Shown here: positions 7,122-14,824 of the stretch, piece after piece
Layout: each line of letters opens with the position of its first letter
Position numbering within the stretch: position 1 is the stretch's first letter
From: Elusimicrobiota bacterium
GTDB lineage: Bacteria; Elusimicrobiota; Elusimicrobia; Elusimicrobiales; UBA9959
NCBI GenBank assembly: GCA_003450815.1
Contig: DMES01000085.1
Location: 1-38,849 of the forward strand
Length of the DNA: 38,849 nt
Reading direction: 5' to 3'
Notes under the pieces: generated by a model
Told to the model about the DNA's origin: nothing
Database searches by the model: none
Seen by the model: the letters and a program-made list of their open reading frames with translations, nothing else
Program-made: the position numbers and the translations under genes

Positions 7122-8400
7122 GGCCGAACTTTTCGCGGTCCTGACGGCTTCGGCGCCGCTTATTTCTTATTTTTTCGGCCGCATTAACAATTACGTCGGT
7201 TTTTCAGCCGGGGCTGCAGGGCTTCTTGTTTTCGGTTTTCTGCTGTTCGCTTCGGGGGCGGCCATCCATCCTTCCATGGCGCTTTGTTTTTGGAGTCTGG
7301 CGGCTCTTTTACATTCGCTCATGTTGAATTCGGTAAAAGTGCGGACACCCGCGGCTATGACGGATAAATTAACGGAAATCGTAAAGCTTGAAAAAGCTCT
7401 TGCCGGTGAAAAGGCCGCTTTAGCGCTCGCCTCCGGCTCCGAAAAAAAAGCCCTCATACTGTATTCCACCATAAAGCTTTTGTCGGAGACCGTTTCCCCC
7501 GAGGGCGCAAGAAGCAGGTTTTCCAGGTATCTGGCGGATTATTTTGAAACGGGTGATTTCGCTTTTTTTCTTGAGGATTTTAATTCCGGGGACGCGCCTA
7601 TGGAACTTTTCGCATCAGGCGGAAACAATTCCGGGCTTAATTCATGGCAAAAGCTTAAGAGCGCTTTAGACTCCGCCGGAAAAAACACAAGCTCGCCCTG
7701 TGTGCTGGTTTCACCCGCGCCCTATGTCTGCGTGCCGGTGTCCAATTCCGGCGAGCGGCTCGGTTTTTTCGCTTTCAGGCCGCCAGAGGGCGCGGCGCCG
7801 GAGGAGGCTCTTGCCGCTTCGGCAAATTTCGTTTCCGAGATCTCGTTTGCCGTAAAGCGCATACAGCTTTTCCGCCGGGTGGAGTGGCTTTCCATGACGG
7901 ACGGGCTTACAGGGGTAGGCCGCCGCAACGCGTTGGATGAAAAAATGGAAGAGGAAATACGCCGGGCGCTCGCTTTCAAAACCACGCTTGGTTTTATGAT
8001 AGCGGATATAGACCATTTTAAGCGCATAAACGACATGTACGGCCACCAGTTTGGGGATGCTGTGCTGAAAAAGGTGGGGGAACTGCTGAAAGACGGGGTG
8101 TATGAAACCGACTTCGTCGGCCGCTACGGTGGGGAAGAATTCGGCATTGTTCTGCCCAGGGCTGATTTCGCCGGCGTTCTCAGGAAAGCTGAGGCCCTGC
8201 GTCTGCGGATAGCCGGGGAAAATTTCCAGCGGGGCTTTGAAAGTGTTAGAATTACGGTGTCCATAGGAATAGCCTATTTTCCGCGCGATGGCCGCGACGC
8301 GCGGGGCTTGTTCGCCAAAGCCGACTTCGCCCTTTATGCGGCCAAGGAAGGCGGCCGTAACCGTGTGGTGGACGCAGGCAATAATCAGGGTATAGGGTAG
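7114..8400 (+). CDS. Second membrane diguanylate cyclase, I-site degenerate
   Basis: 428 residues from the ATG at 7114, which overlaps the preceding cyclase by 8 nt. The open frame runs back to 7006, but the overlap start gives the correct hydrophobic N-terminus (two or three TM helices). A coiled coil lies near 85-120, then a divergent GAF-like region, then GGDEF (SMTDGLTGVGRRNALDEKM, IADIDHFKRINDMYGHQFGD, RYGGEEF near residue 338). The catalytic motif is intact, but the position equivalent to RxxD reads YETD, so allosteric product inhibition is probably lost. The domain order mirrors its neighbour, suggesting tandem duplication. The last codons (GIG-stop) are already part of an intergenic repeat array. 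Confidence 0.88.
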   Translation: MNKAELFAVLTASAPLISYFFGRINNYVGFSAGAAGLLVFGFLLFASGAAIHPSMALCFWSLAALLHSLMLNSVKVRTPAAMTDKLTEIVKLEKALAGEKAALALASGSEKKALILYSTIKLLSETVSPEGARSRFSRYLADYFETGDFAFFLEDFNSGDAPMELFASGGNNSGLNSWQKLKSALDSAGKNTSSPCVLVSPAPYVCVPVSNSGERLGFFAFRPPEGAAPEEALAASANFVSEISFAVKRIQLFRRVEWLSMTDGLTGVGRRNALDEKMEEEIRRALAFKTTLGFMIADIDHFKRINDMYGHQFGDAVLKKVGELLKDGVYETDFVGRYGGEEFGIVLPRADFAGVLRKAEALRLRIAGENFQRGFESVRITVSIGIAYFPRDGRDARGLFAKADFALYAAKEGGRNRVVDAGNNQGIG

Positions 8401-8474
8401 AGGGTTCAGGGTATAGGGTAAGGATTTCCTTATTGCTGCACCCTCTACACTAAACCCTACACCCTATACCCTGA
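8385..8474. repeat. Intergenic tandem repeat with mirrored arms (GGGTATA type)
   Basis: The left arm (8385-8420) repeats TCAGGGTATAGGGTA-like units and overlaps the stop codon of the cyclase gene. The right arm (8441-8474) is the imperfect reverse complement (CCCTATACCCTGA at its end). Together they can form a long imperfect hairpin just before the sppA ribosome binding site. Confidence 0.8.
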
Positions 8475-8488
8475 CTTTTGGAGGCATA

Positions 8489-9532
8489 ATGGAAGATAAC
8501 AACGCAGACAATCCGGTTCCGATGCAGCCGGCGCCTTTTGCGCCCGTGCCGAAGCCGGCGGCGGTTTCGCAAACCAGGCTGTGGTTAAAAGCGATGGCTG
8601 TGCTTTACGTTATTTCGTTGTTCGCCGCTTTTACTATTATCTCAAGGTCCGACACCCACAAAAAAATAAAATCACAGGATATGGATGTCTCCGGGCTTTC
8701 CAGCCTTATGGCGGCCAAAAAAGATGCGGTGGCCGTTATCCCCATTTACGGAGCCATTTACCAGAGTGATTCCTCAAGGGTCTGGGAACGGGGCAGCCAG
8801 CAGATAGCCCGCAGGATTAAGACTCTGGCCGCCAAAAAAGAGGTGAAAGCCATAGTGCTTGACATAAACTCTCCCGGCGGTTCCGTTGGCGCTGTTCAGG
8901 ACATTTACTCCGCTATCAGGAGGGCCAAGAGGGAAACAAAAAAACCTTTTATCGCCAGGTTCGGCGACGTGTCGGCCAGCGGAGGCTACTATGTGGCAAG
9001 CGCCTGCGATAAAATAGTTTCTCAGCCGGGTACCATTACCGGCTCTATCGGCGTTATTTTCGACACAAGCAATCTGGAAGGCCTGTTAAAGAAAATAGGC
9101 GTCAAAAGCGAAGTGATAAAATCCGGCAAGTTCAAAGATATCGGCTCTCCCACAAGGGAAATGACGCCTGAGGAGAGGAAGCTTTTACAGGCCATAATAG
9201 ACGATTCTTACTCCCAGTTCGTGGGCGCCGTGGCAGAGGGCAGGAGAATGACGGTCGACAGAGTTAAACTTATAGCGGACGGCAGGATTTTCAGCGGAAA
9301 TCAAGCCGTTAAGGAAGGGCTGGTTGATTATCTGGGCGATTTGCCGGACGCTTTAAGCCTGGCCGGGGAACTTTCCGGTCTTGGCCGAAACCCGCGCATT
9401 ATACGGGATACCGATCCGTTTGAGCAGTTTTTCTCCATCATGGATTCAAAGTTATCGCTGTTCGGCTCAAAAAGACTTGAAGAGGCGTTGAACCTGTCCC
9501 CCAAACTTGAATTCCGCTGGTATGGAATTTAA
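8489..9532 (+). CDS. sppA: Signal peptide peptidase SppA (S49 serine protease)
   Basis: 347 residues, the single-domain (short) type. A Pro-rich cytoplasmic N-terminus is followed by one TM helix (residues about 31-50), so the catalytic domain is outside the inner membrane. S49 hallmarks: DINSPGGSVGA; nucleophile Ser164 in DVSASGGYYVAS; TITGSIGVIF; and the region of the catalytic Lys in SGKFKDIGSPTREMTPEE. Known members degrade leftover signal peptides and some membrane peptides. The start is set by GGAGG 6 nt before the ATG. It lies between intergenic repeat arrays, upstream of a Yip1-like membrane gene. Confidence 0.93.
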   Translation: MEDNNADNPVPMQPAPFAPVPKPAAVSQTRLWLKAMAVLYVISLFAAFTIISRSDTHKKIKSQDMDVSGLSSLMAAKKDAVAVIPIYGAIYQSDSSRVWERGSQQIARRIKTLAAKKEVKAIVLDINSPGGSVGAVQDIYSAIRRAKRETKKPFIARFGDVSASGGYYVASACDKIVSQPGTITGSIGVIFDTSNLEGLLKKIGVKSEVIKSGKFKDIGSPTREMTPEERKLLQAIIDDSYSQFVGAVAEGRRMTVDRVKLIADGRIFSGNQAVKEGLVDYLGDLPDALSLAGELSGLGRNPRIIRDTDPFEQFFSIMDSKLSLFGSKRLEEALNLSPKLEFRWYGI

Positions 9533-9542
9533 ATACAGCAGC

Positions 9543-9564
9543 AAATAGCGATTAGCGAATAGGG
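9543..9564. repeat. Short tandem repeat (TAGCGAT type)
   Basis: AATAGCGATTAGCGAATAGG contains three degenerate TAGCGAA/T units directly before the AAGGAG ribosome binding site of the Yip1-like gene. Related units in reverse orientation lie at 30133-30156. Confidence 0.5.
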
Positions 9565-9576
9565 AAGGAGTTCTTT

Positions 9577-10122
9577 ATGGAATTTTTCGGCGCGCTTTCG
9601 GAGCTTATTGACTCTTCAAAAGAAACCCTTGAAAACCGCTCAGGCATTGCGTTCGCCAGGCCGGGGCTTGTCGGCTATGCCGTGGGAACATTGAGTATAT
9701 TTATTTTTCTCAGGATGTGTTCTCTTGTCCCGCCGGGATTATTTTCCTTCCTGTCGCTTCTTGCGGCGGTTTTAGCCTTTAATTTCTTTTTTGCCGGCGT
9801 CATCCATCTTTTTCTTGAAATGACGGGTGCGCCAGGCAGCGCGGTCAGGTTGTTTTCGCTTTTCGGAGTCGGAGAGTTTTTCTGGATATTGCTTTTGCCG
9901 TTCGGATTTCTGGGCAAGCTTGGTTATTTTAATTCTTTTCTGGGGTGTTCACTTTGCTTCCTTTTGGTGTTTTACGCCAGGACAAATTATATCGGCCACC
10001 TTTATTTGGTTTCCCGCAACAAGGCCCTGCTCGCTGTCTGGCTGCCGTACGCGGGCATTGCCACCGCACTTATGGCCGCTTTCATATACTCCATAGTCTG
10101 GCTGGTCTGGATGGTGGTTTGA
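9577..10122 (+). CDS. Yip1-like multi-pass membrane protein
   Basis: 181 residues with four to five hydrophobic helices (about 28-48, 50-80, 88-110, 113-135, 150-180). The layout and the Pro/Gly-rich start (RPGLVGYAVGTLSIFIF) fit the bacterial Yip1 family. No catalytic residues are visible. In other bacteria these proteins are poorly characterised and have been linked only loosely to membrane organisation. A clear AAGGAG lies 7 nt upstream of the ATG. It sits 45 bp after sppA on the same strand, so the two are probably one transcript. Confidence 0.6.
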   Translation: MEFFGALSELIDSSKETLENRSGIAFARPGLVGYAVGTLSIFIFLRMCSLVPPGLFSFLSLLAAVLAFNFFFAGVIHLFLEMTGAPGSAVRLFSLFGVGEFFWILLLPFGFLGKLGYFNSFLGCSLCFLLVFYARTNYIGHLYLVSRNKALLAVWLPYAGIATALMAAFIYSIVWLVWMVV

Positions 10123-10254
10123 TAGGCTATAGGCTGAAGGCTGAGGGTAAAAAGATGGAAAATACAGTCTCTATGGTATTCAATCTTGAATCTATCCTCT
10201 CTTTCTTTCATCATTCCTTCAGCCTTAAGTCTTCAGCCTTCAGCCTATTTTTTT
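10122..10254. repeat. Intergenic tandem repeat with mirrored arms (GGCTGAA type), ending in T7
   Basis: The left arm (10122-10147) begins at the upstream stop codon: ATAGGCTATAGGCTGAAGG. The right arm (10216-10248) is its reverse complement in repeated form (CTTCAGCCTTCAGCCTAT) and is followed by seven T. The whole can fold as a long hairpin and could terminate transcription before polX. The 68 bp between the arms carries no gene. Confidence 0.8.
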
Positions 10255-10260
10255 AAAACA

Positions 10261-12024
10261 ATGTCCGCCGCGCCCGTTGCCAATTCCGAAATAGCCCGAC
10301 TTTTTAACGAAGCCGCCATACTGCTTGAACTTTCAAATGAAAATGTTTTTCGCGTCAGGGCCTATCAGAAGGCTGCCATGATAATTGAAAGCCTTACCGT
10401 AAATGCCGCGGAACTTGATTCCGAAAAACTTACGGATATCCCCGGTATAGGCAAGGGCGTGGCCGCCCATATAGGTGAAATCACAAAAAACGGCACTTTC
10501 CGGGACCTTGAGGTTCTTAGAAGTAAATTCCCGCCCGGACTGATGGAAATTTTAAAAGTACAAGGTATAGGCGCCAAAAGAGCCAGGCACCTTTATGAAG
10601 AGCTGGGTGTGGACTCGCTTGATAAATTGAAAGCGCTGGCGCTTAAAGGAAAAATCCGCGCGCTTGAAGGCTTTGGCGCCAAGGTTGAGGAAAACATCCT
10701 TGCCGGCGTTCAAAGCCTTAAAGCGGCTTCGCCGGCGCGCATGCTTTATTGGCCCGCCAGGAGGCTGGCCCTCAGTCTGCTTGAACGCCTGCGCGCTCTA
10801 GGCGCTGAAAAAGCGGCTTACGCCGGTTCTTTGCGCAGAGGCAGGGAAACGGTTGGCGACCTTGACCTGCTTTGCGCGGGACGGCCTGACGGTACGCTTA
10901 CGGCCGGGTTTTCAAAATTGCCAGAGGCCGCTAAGATTTTATCCGTGGGGCCCACCAAGGCAGCCATAATACTTGCTTCCGGCATTCAATGCGACCTGCG
11001 GGTTGTGCCGCCTGAGGTTTACGGGGCCGCGCTTAATTATTTCACCGGCTCAAAAGAGCATAATATCGTTTTGCGCGAACTTGCGCTTAAAAAAGGCCTT
11101 ACCTTAAACGAGTACGGTCTTTTCCGGCTTGAAGACAAGGAGCGAAAACGCCCTGTGGCCGCCAGAACCGAGGAGGAAATTTACTCGGCTCTCGGGCTCG
11201 AATATATCGCACCGGAATTGAGAGAGGGACGCGGCGAGGTGGAACTGGCACTGACGGGCAGGCTGCCAAAGCTTGTTGAGCTTAAAGACATAAAGGGCGA
11301 TGCGCATACACACACCGATATTTCAGACGGAAAAGACTCCATGTCCGGGATGCTTGAGGCCGCAAGGTCTCTGGGTTACGAGTGGGTTTTCCTTGGCGAC
11401 CATTCAAAATCGCTGGGTGTGGTTCACGGTATAAATTTCAAGGAATATCTCTCCAGCAGGGCGGACCTGCTTGAGGCGGCGAAAAACTTTCCCGGGCTTA
11501 AGGCCGGGCGTTCCATAGAGATGGAAATAGATAAAACAGGCCGGCTTGAATTTTCAGACGGGGAAATAAAAGAAGTGGACCTGGTTGTGGCTTCGGTGCA
11601 TTCTTCCATGCGCCTTGGCGAAGAAGAAATGACCGCCCGGGTGCTTTCCGCCATGGCAAATCCCTATATGGACGCGCTTGCCCATCCTTCGGGCCGCCAG
11701 CTTAATAAACGCGAGCCGTATAAACTGAATTACGCCGCGGTTTTTAAGGCTGCCCGGCATTGCGGCACGGCTTTGGAGATAAACGGCCAGCCGGAGCGCC
11801 AGGATCTGACGGATGTGACCGCAAGAATGGCTAAAGAGGCGGGACTGAAGCTCTTGCTTTCAAGCGACGCCCACTCAGCCGCCCAGCTTTCCTACATGGA
11901 GCAGGCGGTTATTGTGGCCCGCCGCGCGGGACTTACAAAAGATGATGTTTTGAATTGCCTGTCATTTGAGGATTTTTGCCGGTGGATACGGGAGCGCAGG
12001 GCCAGGGCGTTTAAGAAGTTTTGA
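10261..12024 (+). CDS. polX: DNA polymerase/3'-5' exonuclease PolX
   Basis: 587 residues from the ATG at 10261 (SAAPVANSEIARLFNEAAIL), which matches the usual PolX start; earlier in-frame codons lie in the repeat array. Order: helix-hairpin-helix DNA-binding region with two HhH motifs (DIPGIGKGVAAHIGEI and VQGIGAKRARHLYEEL), then the pol-beta-like nucleotidyltransferase (GSLRRGRETVGDLDLL, residues about 195-208), then a C-terminal PHP phosphoesterase domain (GDAHTHTDISDG, LGDHSKSL, SIEMEID, VASVHSSM, LAHPSGR, SSDAHS) that supplies 3'-5' exonuclease activity. The metal ligands appear complete. It fills short gaps in base-excision repair. There is no Shine-Dalgarno sequence before the ATG. Confidence 0.95.
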   Translation: MSAAPVANSEIARLFNEAAILLELSNENVFRVRAYQKAAMIIESLTVNAAELDSEKLTDIPGIGKGVAAHIGEITKNGTFRDLEVLRSKFPPGLMEILKVQGIGAKRARHLYEELGVDSLDKLKALALKGKIRALEGFGAKVEENILAGVQSLKAASPARMLYWPARRLALSLLERLRALGAEKAAYAGSLRRGRETVGDLDLLCAGRPDGTLTAGFSKLPEAAKILSVGPTKAAIILASGIQCDLRVVPPEVYGAALNYFTGSKEHNIVLRELALKKGLTLNEYGLFRLEDKERKRPVAARTEEEIYSALGLEYIAPELREGRGEVELALTGRLPKLVELKDIKGDAHTHTDISDGKDSMSGMLEAARSLGYEWVFLGDHSKSLGVVHGINFKEYLSSRADLLEAAKNFPGLKAGRSIEMEIDKTGRLEFSDGEIKEVDLVVASVHSSMRLGEEEMTARVLSAMANPYMDALAHPSGRQLNKREPYKLNYAAVFKAARHCGTALEINGQPERQDLTDVTARMAKEAGLKLLLSSDAHSAAQLSYMEQAVIVARRAGLTKDDVLNCLSFEDFCRWIRERRARAFKKF

Positions 12025-12093
12025 GTTAGAAGTTATGAGTTAGGAGTTGCAGATAAATATGAACTCAAAACTTAAAACTCATAATTCATAACT
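12018..12093. repeat. Intergenic tandem repeat with mirrored arms (GAGTTAG type)
   Basis: The left arm (12018-12048) starts in the last polX codons: TTGAGTTAGAAGTTATGAG and so on. The right arm (12062-12093) is the approximate reverse complement (AACTCAAAACTTAAAACTC). Same layout as the other arrays, different unit. Confidence 0.75.
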
Positions 12094-12111
12094 GGTTCTA
12101 AGGAATAACTT

Positions 12112-12840
12112 ATGTCAAAAACACCCCAGATTAAAGAATACCAGGGGCTGCCGGTGGTGACTGCGGAAAAAATGCGATACCTGGATAAAATAGCCTCCAT
12201 GGAATATTCCATGCCTGAGCTTACGCTTATGGAAAACGCGGGGGCCGCCGTGGCCCGCGAGACGATTGCTTTCGCCAAAGCGGCGCTGTTAAAGGAGGCG
12301 GCTGGTTTAAAGGTCGCCGTCTGCTGCGGGCGCGGCAATAACGGCGGAGACGGGTTAGTGACGGCGCGCTATCTTAAGGCCGCCGGCAGCAAGGCTGATA
12401 TTTTTATAGTGTCACCTTCCGAGCGCGGCTACGGCGAGCTGACGGTAAAAAATATTGAGCGGGCCAAAGCTGAAGGCGTAAAAATAACGCTTTTGGACAA
12501 AGAAAATATTGAGAGTCTGGCCGAAGAGTTTTTAAAGGCGGATATACTGCTTGACGCTCTTCTGGGCGCGGGTTCGGTCGGCAAACCCACGGGACCGGTG
12601 CGCAGGGTAATACAGCTTATGAACAAGAGCGCAAAACCTATAATCGCCGTGGATATACCCTCCGGCTTAAGCCCCGACACCGGACATCATAGCGGCGTTT
12701 TTATAATCGCAAAAGCCACTTACACTCTTGGTTTTGCCAAATCAGGCCTGATGGCCGCCCACGCGGCGCCGAATACCGGTGAAATAAAAGTGCTGGACAT
12801 AGGATATCCGGAAGCGCTGGTTGATAAAGCGAGAAGATAG
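12112..12840 (+). CDS. nnrE: NAD(P)H-hydrate epimerase (YjeF N-terminal domain)
   Basis: 242 residues, only the epimerase half of the YjeF family; the dehydratase half (NnrD) is not in this window. Family marks: MPELTLMENAGAAVA near the start, the loop GRGNNGGDGLVTARYL, the conserved DALLGAGSVG, and AVDIPSGLSPDTG with the catalytic and metal-binding residues, followed by TYTLGFAKSGL. It converts the R-epimer of hydrated NADH or NADPH to the S-epimer, a metabolite-repair step that needs a dehydratase to finish. AAGGA lies upstream of the ATG. It is on the same strand as polX and the next two genes. Confidence 0.92.
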   Translation: MSKTPQIKEYQGLPVVTAEKMRYLDKIASMEYSMPELTLMENAGAAVARETIAFAKAALLKEAAGLKVAVCCGRGNNGGDGLVTARYLKAAGSKADIFIVSPSERGYGELTVKNIERAKAEGVKITLLDKENIESLAEEFLKADILLDALLGAGSVGKPTGPVRRVIQLMNKSAKPIIAVDIPSGLSPDTGHHSGVFIIAKATYTLGFAKSGLMAAHAAPNTGEIKVLDIGYPEALVDKARR

Positions 12841-12861
12841 GGTAAATACCAGGTATTACAG

Positions 12862-12890
12862 AGGTTCACGGTTCAGCGGTTCAACGGTTG
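12862..12890. repeat. Short tandem repeat (CGGTTCA type)
   Basis: Four degenerate units (GGTTCACGGTTCAGCGGTTC, then AACGGTTG) directly precede the CBM20 start codon where a ribosome binding site would be expected. No mirrored arm is visible. Confidence 0.6.
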
Positions 12891-12891
12891 C

Positions 12892-13173
12892 ATGATTAAC
12901 GGTTTTAAAACAGCTCTGGGGCAGAGAATTTTTGTAACCGGCAACTGCCCCGAACTGGGCAACTGGGATCTGGATAAGGCTTTCCAGTTGGAATATGTAA
13001 ACGAAAACCTATGGATGGAGGACATGTCACTTACGCGTCCCCCCGGCGCCAGCATGGCTTACAAGTTTATAGTAAAAAACCCGGACGGCACAGTCCTCTA
13101 TGAGGATCGACCCGCGCATGTCCGCCGTCTTCCCGCAGAAGGCGGCTTGATTTTAAAACATGTTTGGGTTTGA
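12892..13173 (+). CDS. Stand-alone CBM20 starch-binding-type domain
   Basis: 93 residues. GQRIFVTGNCPELGNWDLDK, the following LW...M stretch and YKFIVKNPDG with YEDRP match CBM20, the starch-binding domain normally fused to amylases or glucanotransferases. Here it is the whole protein, without signal peptide, so a cytoplasmic glycogen-binding or regulatory role is possible. The first beta-strand looks shortened: upstream codons in frame would encode FTVQRFNGC, but they lie in the CGGTTCA repeat and contain no start codon. There is no ribosome binding site, so the expression level is uncertain. It may be a domain left over from a longer gene. Confidence 0.65.
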   Translation: MINGFKTALGQRIFVTGNCPELGNWDLDKAFQLEYVNENLWMEDMSLTRPPGASMAYKFIVKNPDGTVLYEDRPAHVRRLPAEGGLILKHVWV

Positions 13174-13185
13174 AAGGAATGAAAT

Positions 13186-14076
13186 ATGGAAAAGAACGAT
13201 TCAAATTACAATTTTTGGGTTAAACAAACGATCCGCAGGATCTGGGCGACGCTGAAACTTGCTGGGAGGAGGTTTCTGCGGATAGACGGGGTGGAGCGGG
13301 CGGGGGCATTCGCATACAACGCGTTTTTCTCGCTTTTTCCCCTTATTGTTATTGTTGTCACTCTGACATCTACCGTTATTAACCGGGATCAGGCCGGGAA
13401 CGATGTAATAGGATATATTGGAAAACACGTTCTTCTCAGTGGTGAAATGCAGCTTTACATATTAACGACTATTTCAGGTGTGGTCAACGCGCGTCAGCAG
13501 GCCGGCATAGTTGCGTTCCTGATGCTGCTCTGGGTTGCTATTCAGTTCCTGTCCACACTTGTGCAGGCAACGAACCGTGCCTGGAACCTTGAGGGGGATA
13601 AGTGGTGGCGTATGCCGCTGAAAAGCCTGTTCCTGCTGCTGGCAACGGTTGTGGCGGTCTTTGTCGGTATGGGAGTGCCGGCGCTGATAAAAATGATGAA
13701 TAGATTCCTTCCCGCGCTCGGTTTTCTTTCATGGGTGGACGGTCTGGCCGCTTTTTTACTGCCGTGGCTGGTCTTTTTCTTTTGCGTAAGCTTTTTCTAC
13801 CAGATGGCTCCGCGGAGGCGCACTTATTTTTCTGAAGTCTGGGTTTCCGCACTGTGCTCCACCGCTCTCTTGCTGTCGGCGCAGCGCCTGTTTATTATCT
13901 ATCTAAAGGACTTCGCCGCTTTAAACGCGGTTTACGGGGCATTCGGAGGAATTATGGCCCTGTTGTTGTGGATTTATCTTTCCGGATGTATCTTAATCTT
14001 CGGCGCCTGCCTGTGCGCCGCCCAGGCGGAAACGCGCATTGCCCAGAATTCCAACCGCGGAATTCTGGGCAATTAA
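13186..14076 (+). CDS. YihY/BrkB-family membrane protein
   Basis: 296 residues with six predicted TM helices. The family signature is near the start: AGAFAYNAFFSLFPLIVIVVTL; the following VWAI-like segment is LLWVAIQFLSTLVQATNRAWN and the last helix pair is AVYGAFGGIMALLLWIYLSGCILIFGA. The family was once misnamed ribonuclease BN and is now described only as YihY/virulence-factor BrkB type. Some members have been linked to serum resistance or transport. GGAAT and AAAGG lie just before the ATG. The last codons (IAQNSNRGILGN) are encoded by a perfect inverted repeat. Confidence 0.9.
   Translation: MEKNDSNYNFWVKQTIRRIWATLKLAGRRFLRIDGVERAGAFAYNAFFSLFPLIVIVVTLTSTVINRDQAGNDVIGYIGKHVLLSGEMQLYILTTISGVVNARQQAGIVAFLMLLWVAIQFLSTLVQATNRAWNLEGDKWWRMPLKSLFLLLATVVAVFVGMGVPALIKMMNRFLPALGFLSWVDGLAAFLLPWLVFFFCVSFFYQMAPRRRTYFSEVWVSALCSTALLLSAQRLFIIYLKDFAALNAVYGAFGGIMALLLWIYLSGCILIFGACLCAAQAETRIAQNSNRGILGN
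14038..14073. terminator. 15-bp perfect inverted repeat at the end of the YihY-type gene
   Basis: ATTGCCCAGAATTCC (14038-14052) and its exact reverse complement (14059-14073) flank a 6-nt loop. The hairpin lies wholly within the coding end, and the TAA stop follows at once. There is no T-tract. A second, 8-bp hairpin (ACACGACA/TGTCGTGT) lies at 14110-14131. Confidence 0.7.
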
Positions 14077-14143
14077 AAACTTTAAAAGCACTAAAAATCA
14101 TCTTCCCCAACACGACACACAGTTGTCGTGTCCGTCTGCTATA

Positions 14144-14170
14144 CTCAAAAGGTAGCGTCTACCTTTTGAG
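14144..14170. repeat. Left REP palindrome of the transposase unit
   Basis: CTCAAAAGGTAG-CGT-CTACCTTTTGAG is a perfect 12-bp stem with a CGT loop. It contains the GTAG/CTAC tetranucleotide typical of RAYT-associated REPs. The transposase ribosome binding site (GAGGAGGGG) starts at its right edge. An almost identical copy lies at the other end of the gene. Confidence 0.8.
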
Positions 14171-14181
14171 GAGGGGTATTT

Positions 14182-14811
14182 ATGCCTGCACCATTACGAA
14201 TAGCTTATCCGGGGGCGTATTATCATGTGATAACCAGGGGGAACAATAAATCAGAATTGTTCTTGGACACAGTGGACAGGTTGGAATATCTTAAGTTGTT
14301 AAATCTTAGGGCCACTGAGTTCAATGTCAGGATATATGCTTATGCTTTGATGACAAACCATGTACATCTTTTTGTCGAGACACGGTTTGCTAATATCAGT
14401 GATTGGATGTTTAGACTGACACTGGACTATACCAAGTATTTCAATTCAAAATATTCGCGTACCGGACATCTGTTTGAGACGAGATTTAAAAGCCGTTTGG
14501 TTCAAAAGGATAGGTATTTCCTTGCTCTGCTGCGTTATATACATTTGAATCCGGTTAAAGCCGGAATTGTTACGAAACCTGAAGACTACCAGTGGTCCAG
14601 CCACAGGGCATATCTTGTTGGTGGCGATGGAGTGGTAGAGAATATCTCGGAAGTTATGGCTCTTTTCAGCGAAAATTATGGGAACGCTTTAAGGCACTAT
14701 ATCGAGTTTATAAATCAGGATATTCCGCAAAAAGAATGGCAAGCCCTTAATAAGGACCGTAACGGTTTTTTGGGCAATCGGATATTTCTTCAATCCCTTT
14801 CAAAAAGGTAG
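14182..14811 (+). CDS. REP-associated tyrosine transposase (RAYT, Y1/HUH family)
   Basis: 209 residues, IS200/IS605-like Y1 transposase of the REP-associated type. Motifs: the conserved start YPGAYYHVITRGNN; the HUH metal site TNHVHLFVE at about residue 55; and the C-terminal helix with the catalytic Tyr in LRYIHLNPVKAGIV. The gene appears intact. It lies between two copies of the same GTAG palindrome (14144-14170 and 14802-14824), and its TAG stop is part of the right copy. This matches known REP-RAYT units, in which the enzyme cuts and joins single-stranded REP DNA. RAYTs are usually single-copy and vertically kept, not freely jumping. The ribosome binding site is strong (GAGGAGGGG). Confidence 0.93.
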   Translation: MPAPLRIAYPGAYYHVITRGNNKSELFLDTVDRLEYLKLLNLRATEFNVRIYAYALMTNHVHLFVETRFANISDWMFRLTLDYTKYFNSKYSRTGHLFETRFKSRLVQKDRYFLALLRYIHLNPVKAGIVTKPEDYQWSSHRAYLVGGDGVVENISEVMALFSENYGNALRHYIEFINQDIPQKEWQALNKDRNGFLGNRIFLQSLSKR

Positions 14812-14824
14812 CGTCTACCTTTTT
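14802..14824. repeat. Right REP palindrome; also shared stop codons and terminator
   Basis: AAAAAGGTAG-CGT-CTACCTTTTT is a perfect 10-bp stem with the same CGT loop as the left copy. It gives the transposase its final AGG-TAG and, read on the other strand, gives tilS its final AGG-TAG. The A5 and T5 tracts make it look like a bidirectional terminator. Confidence 0.85.

Noticed and set aside
10186..10260. Earlier PolX start in the repeat region
   Set aside because: Extra residues are encoded by the tandem repeat arm; the family N-terminus aligns at 10261.
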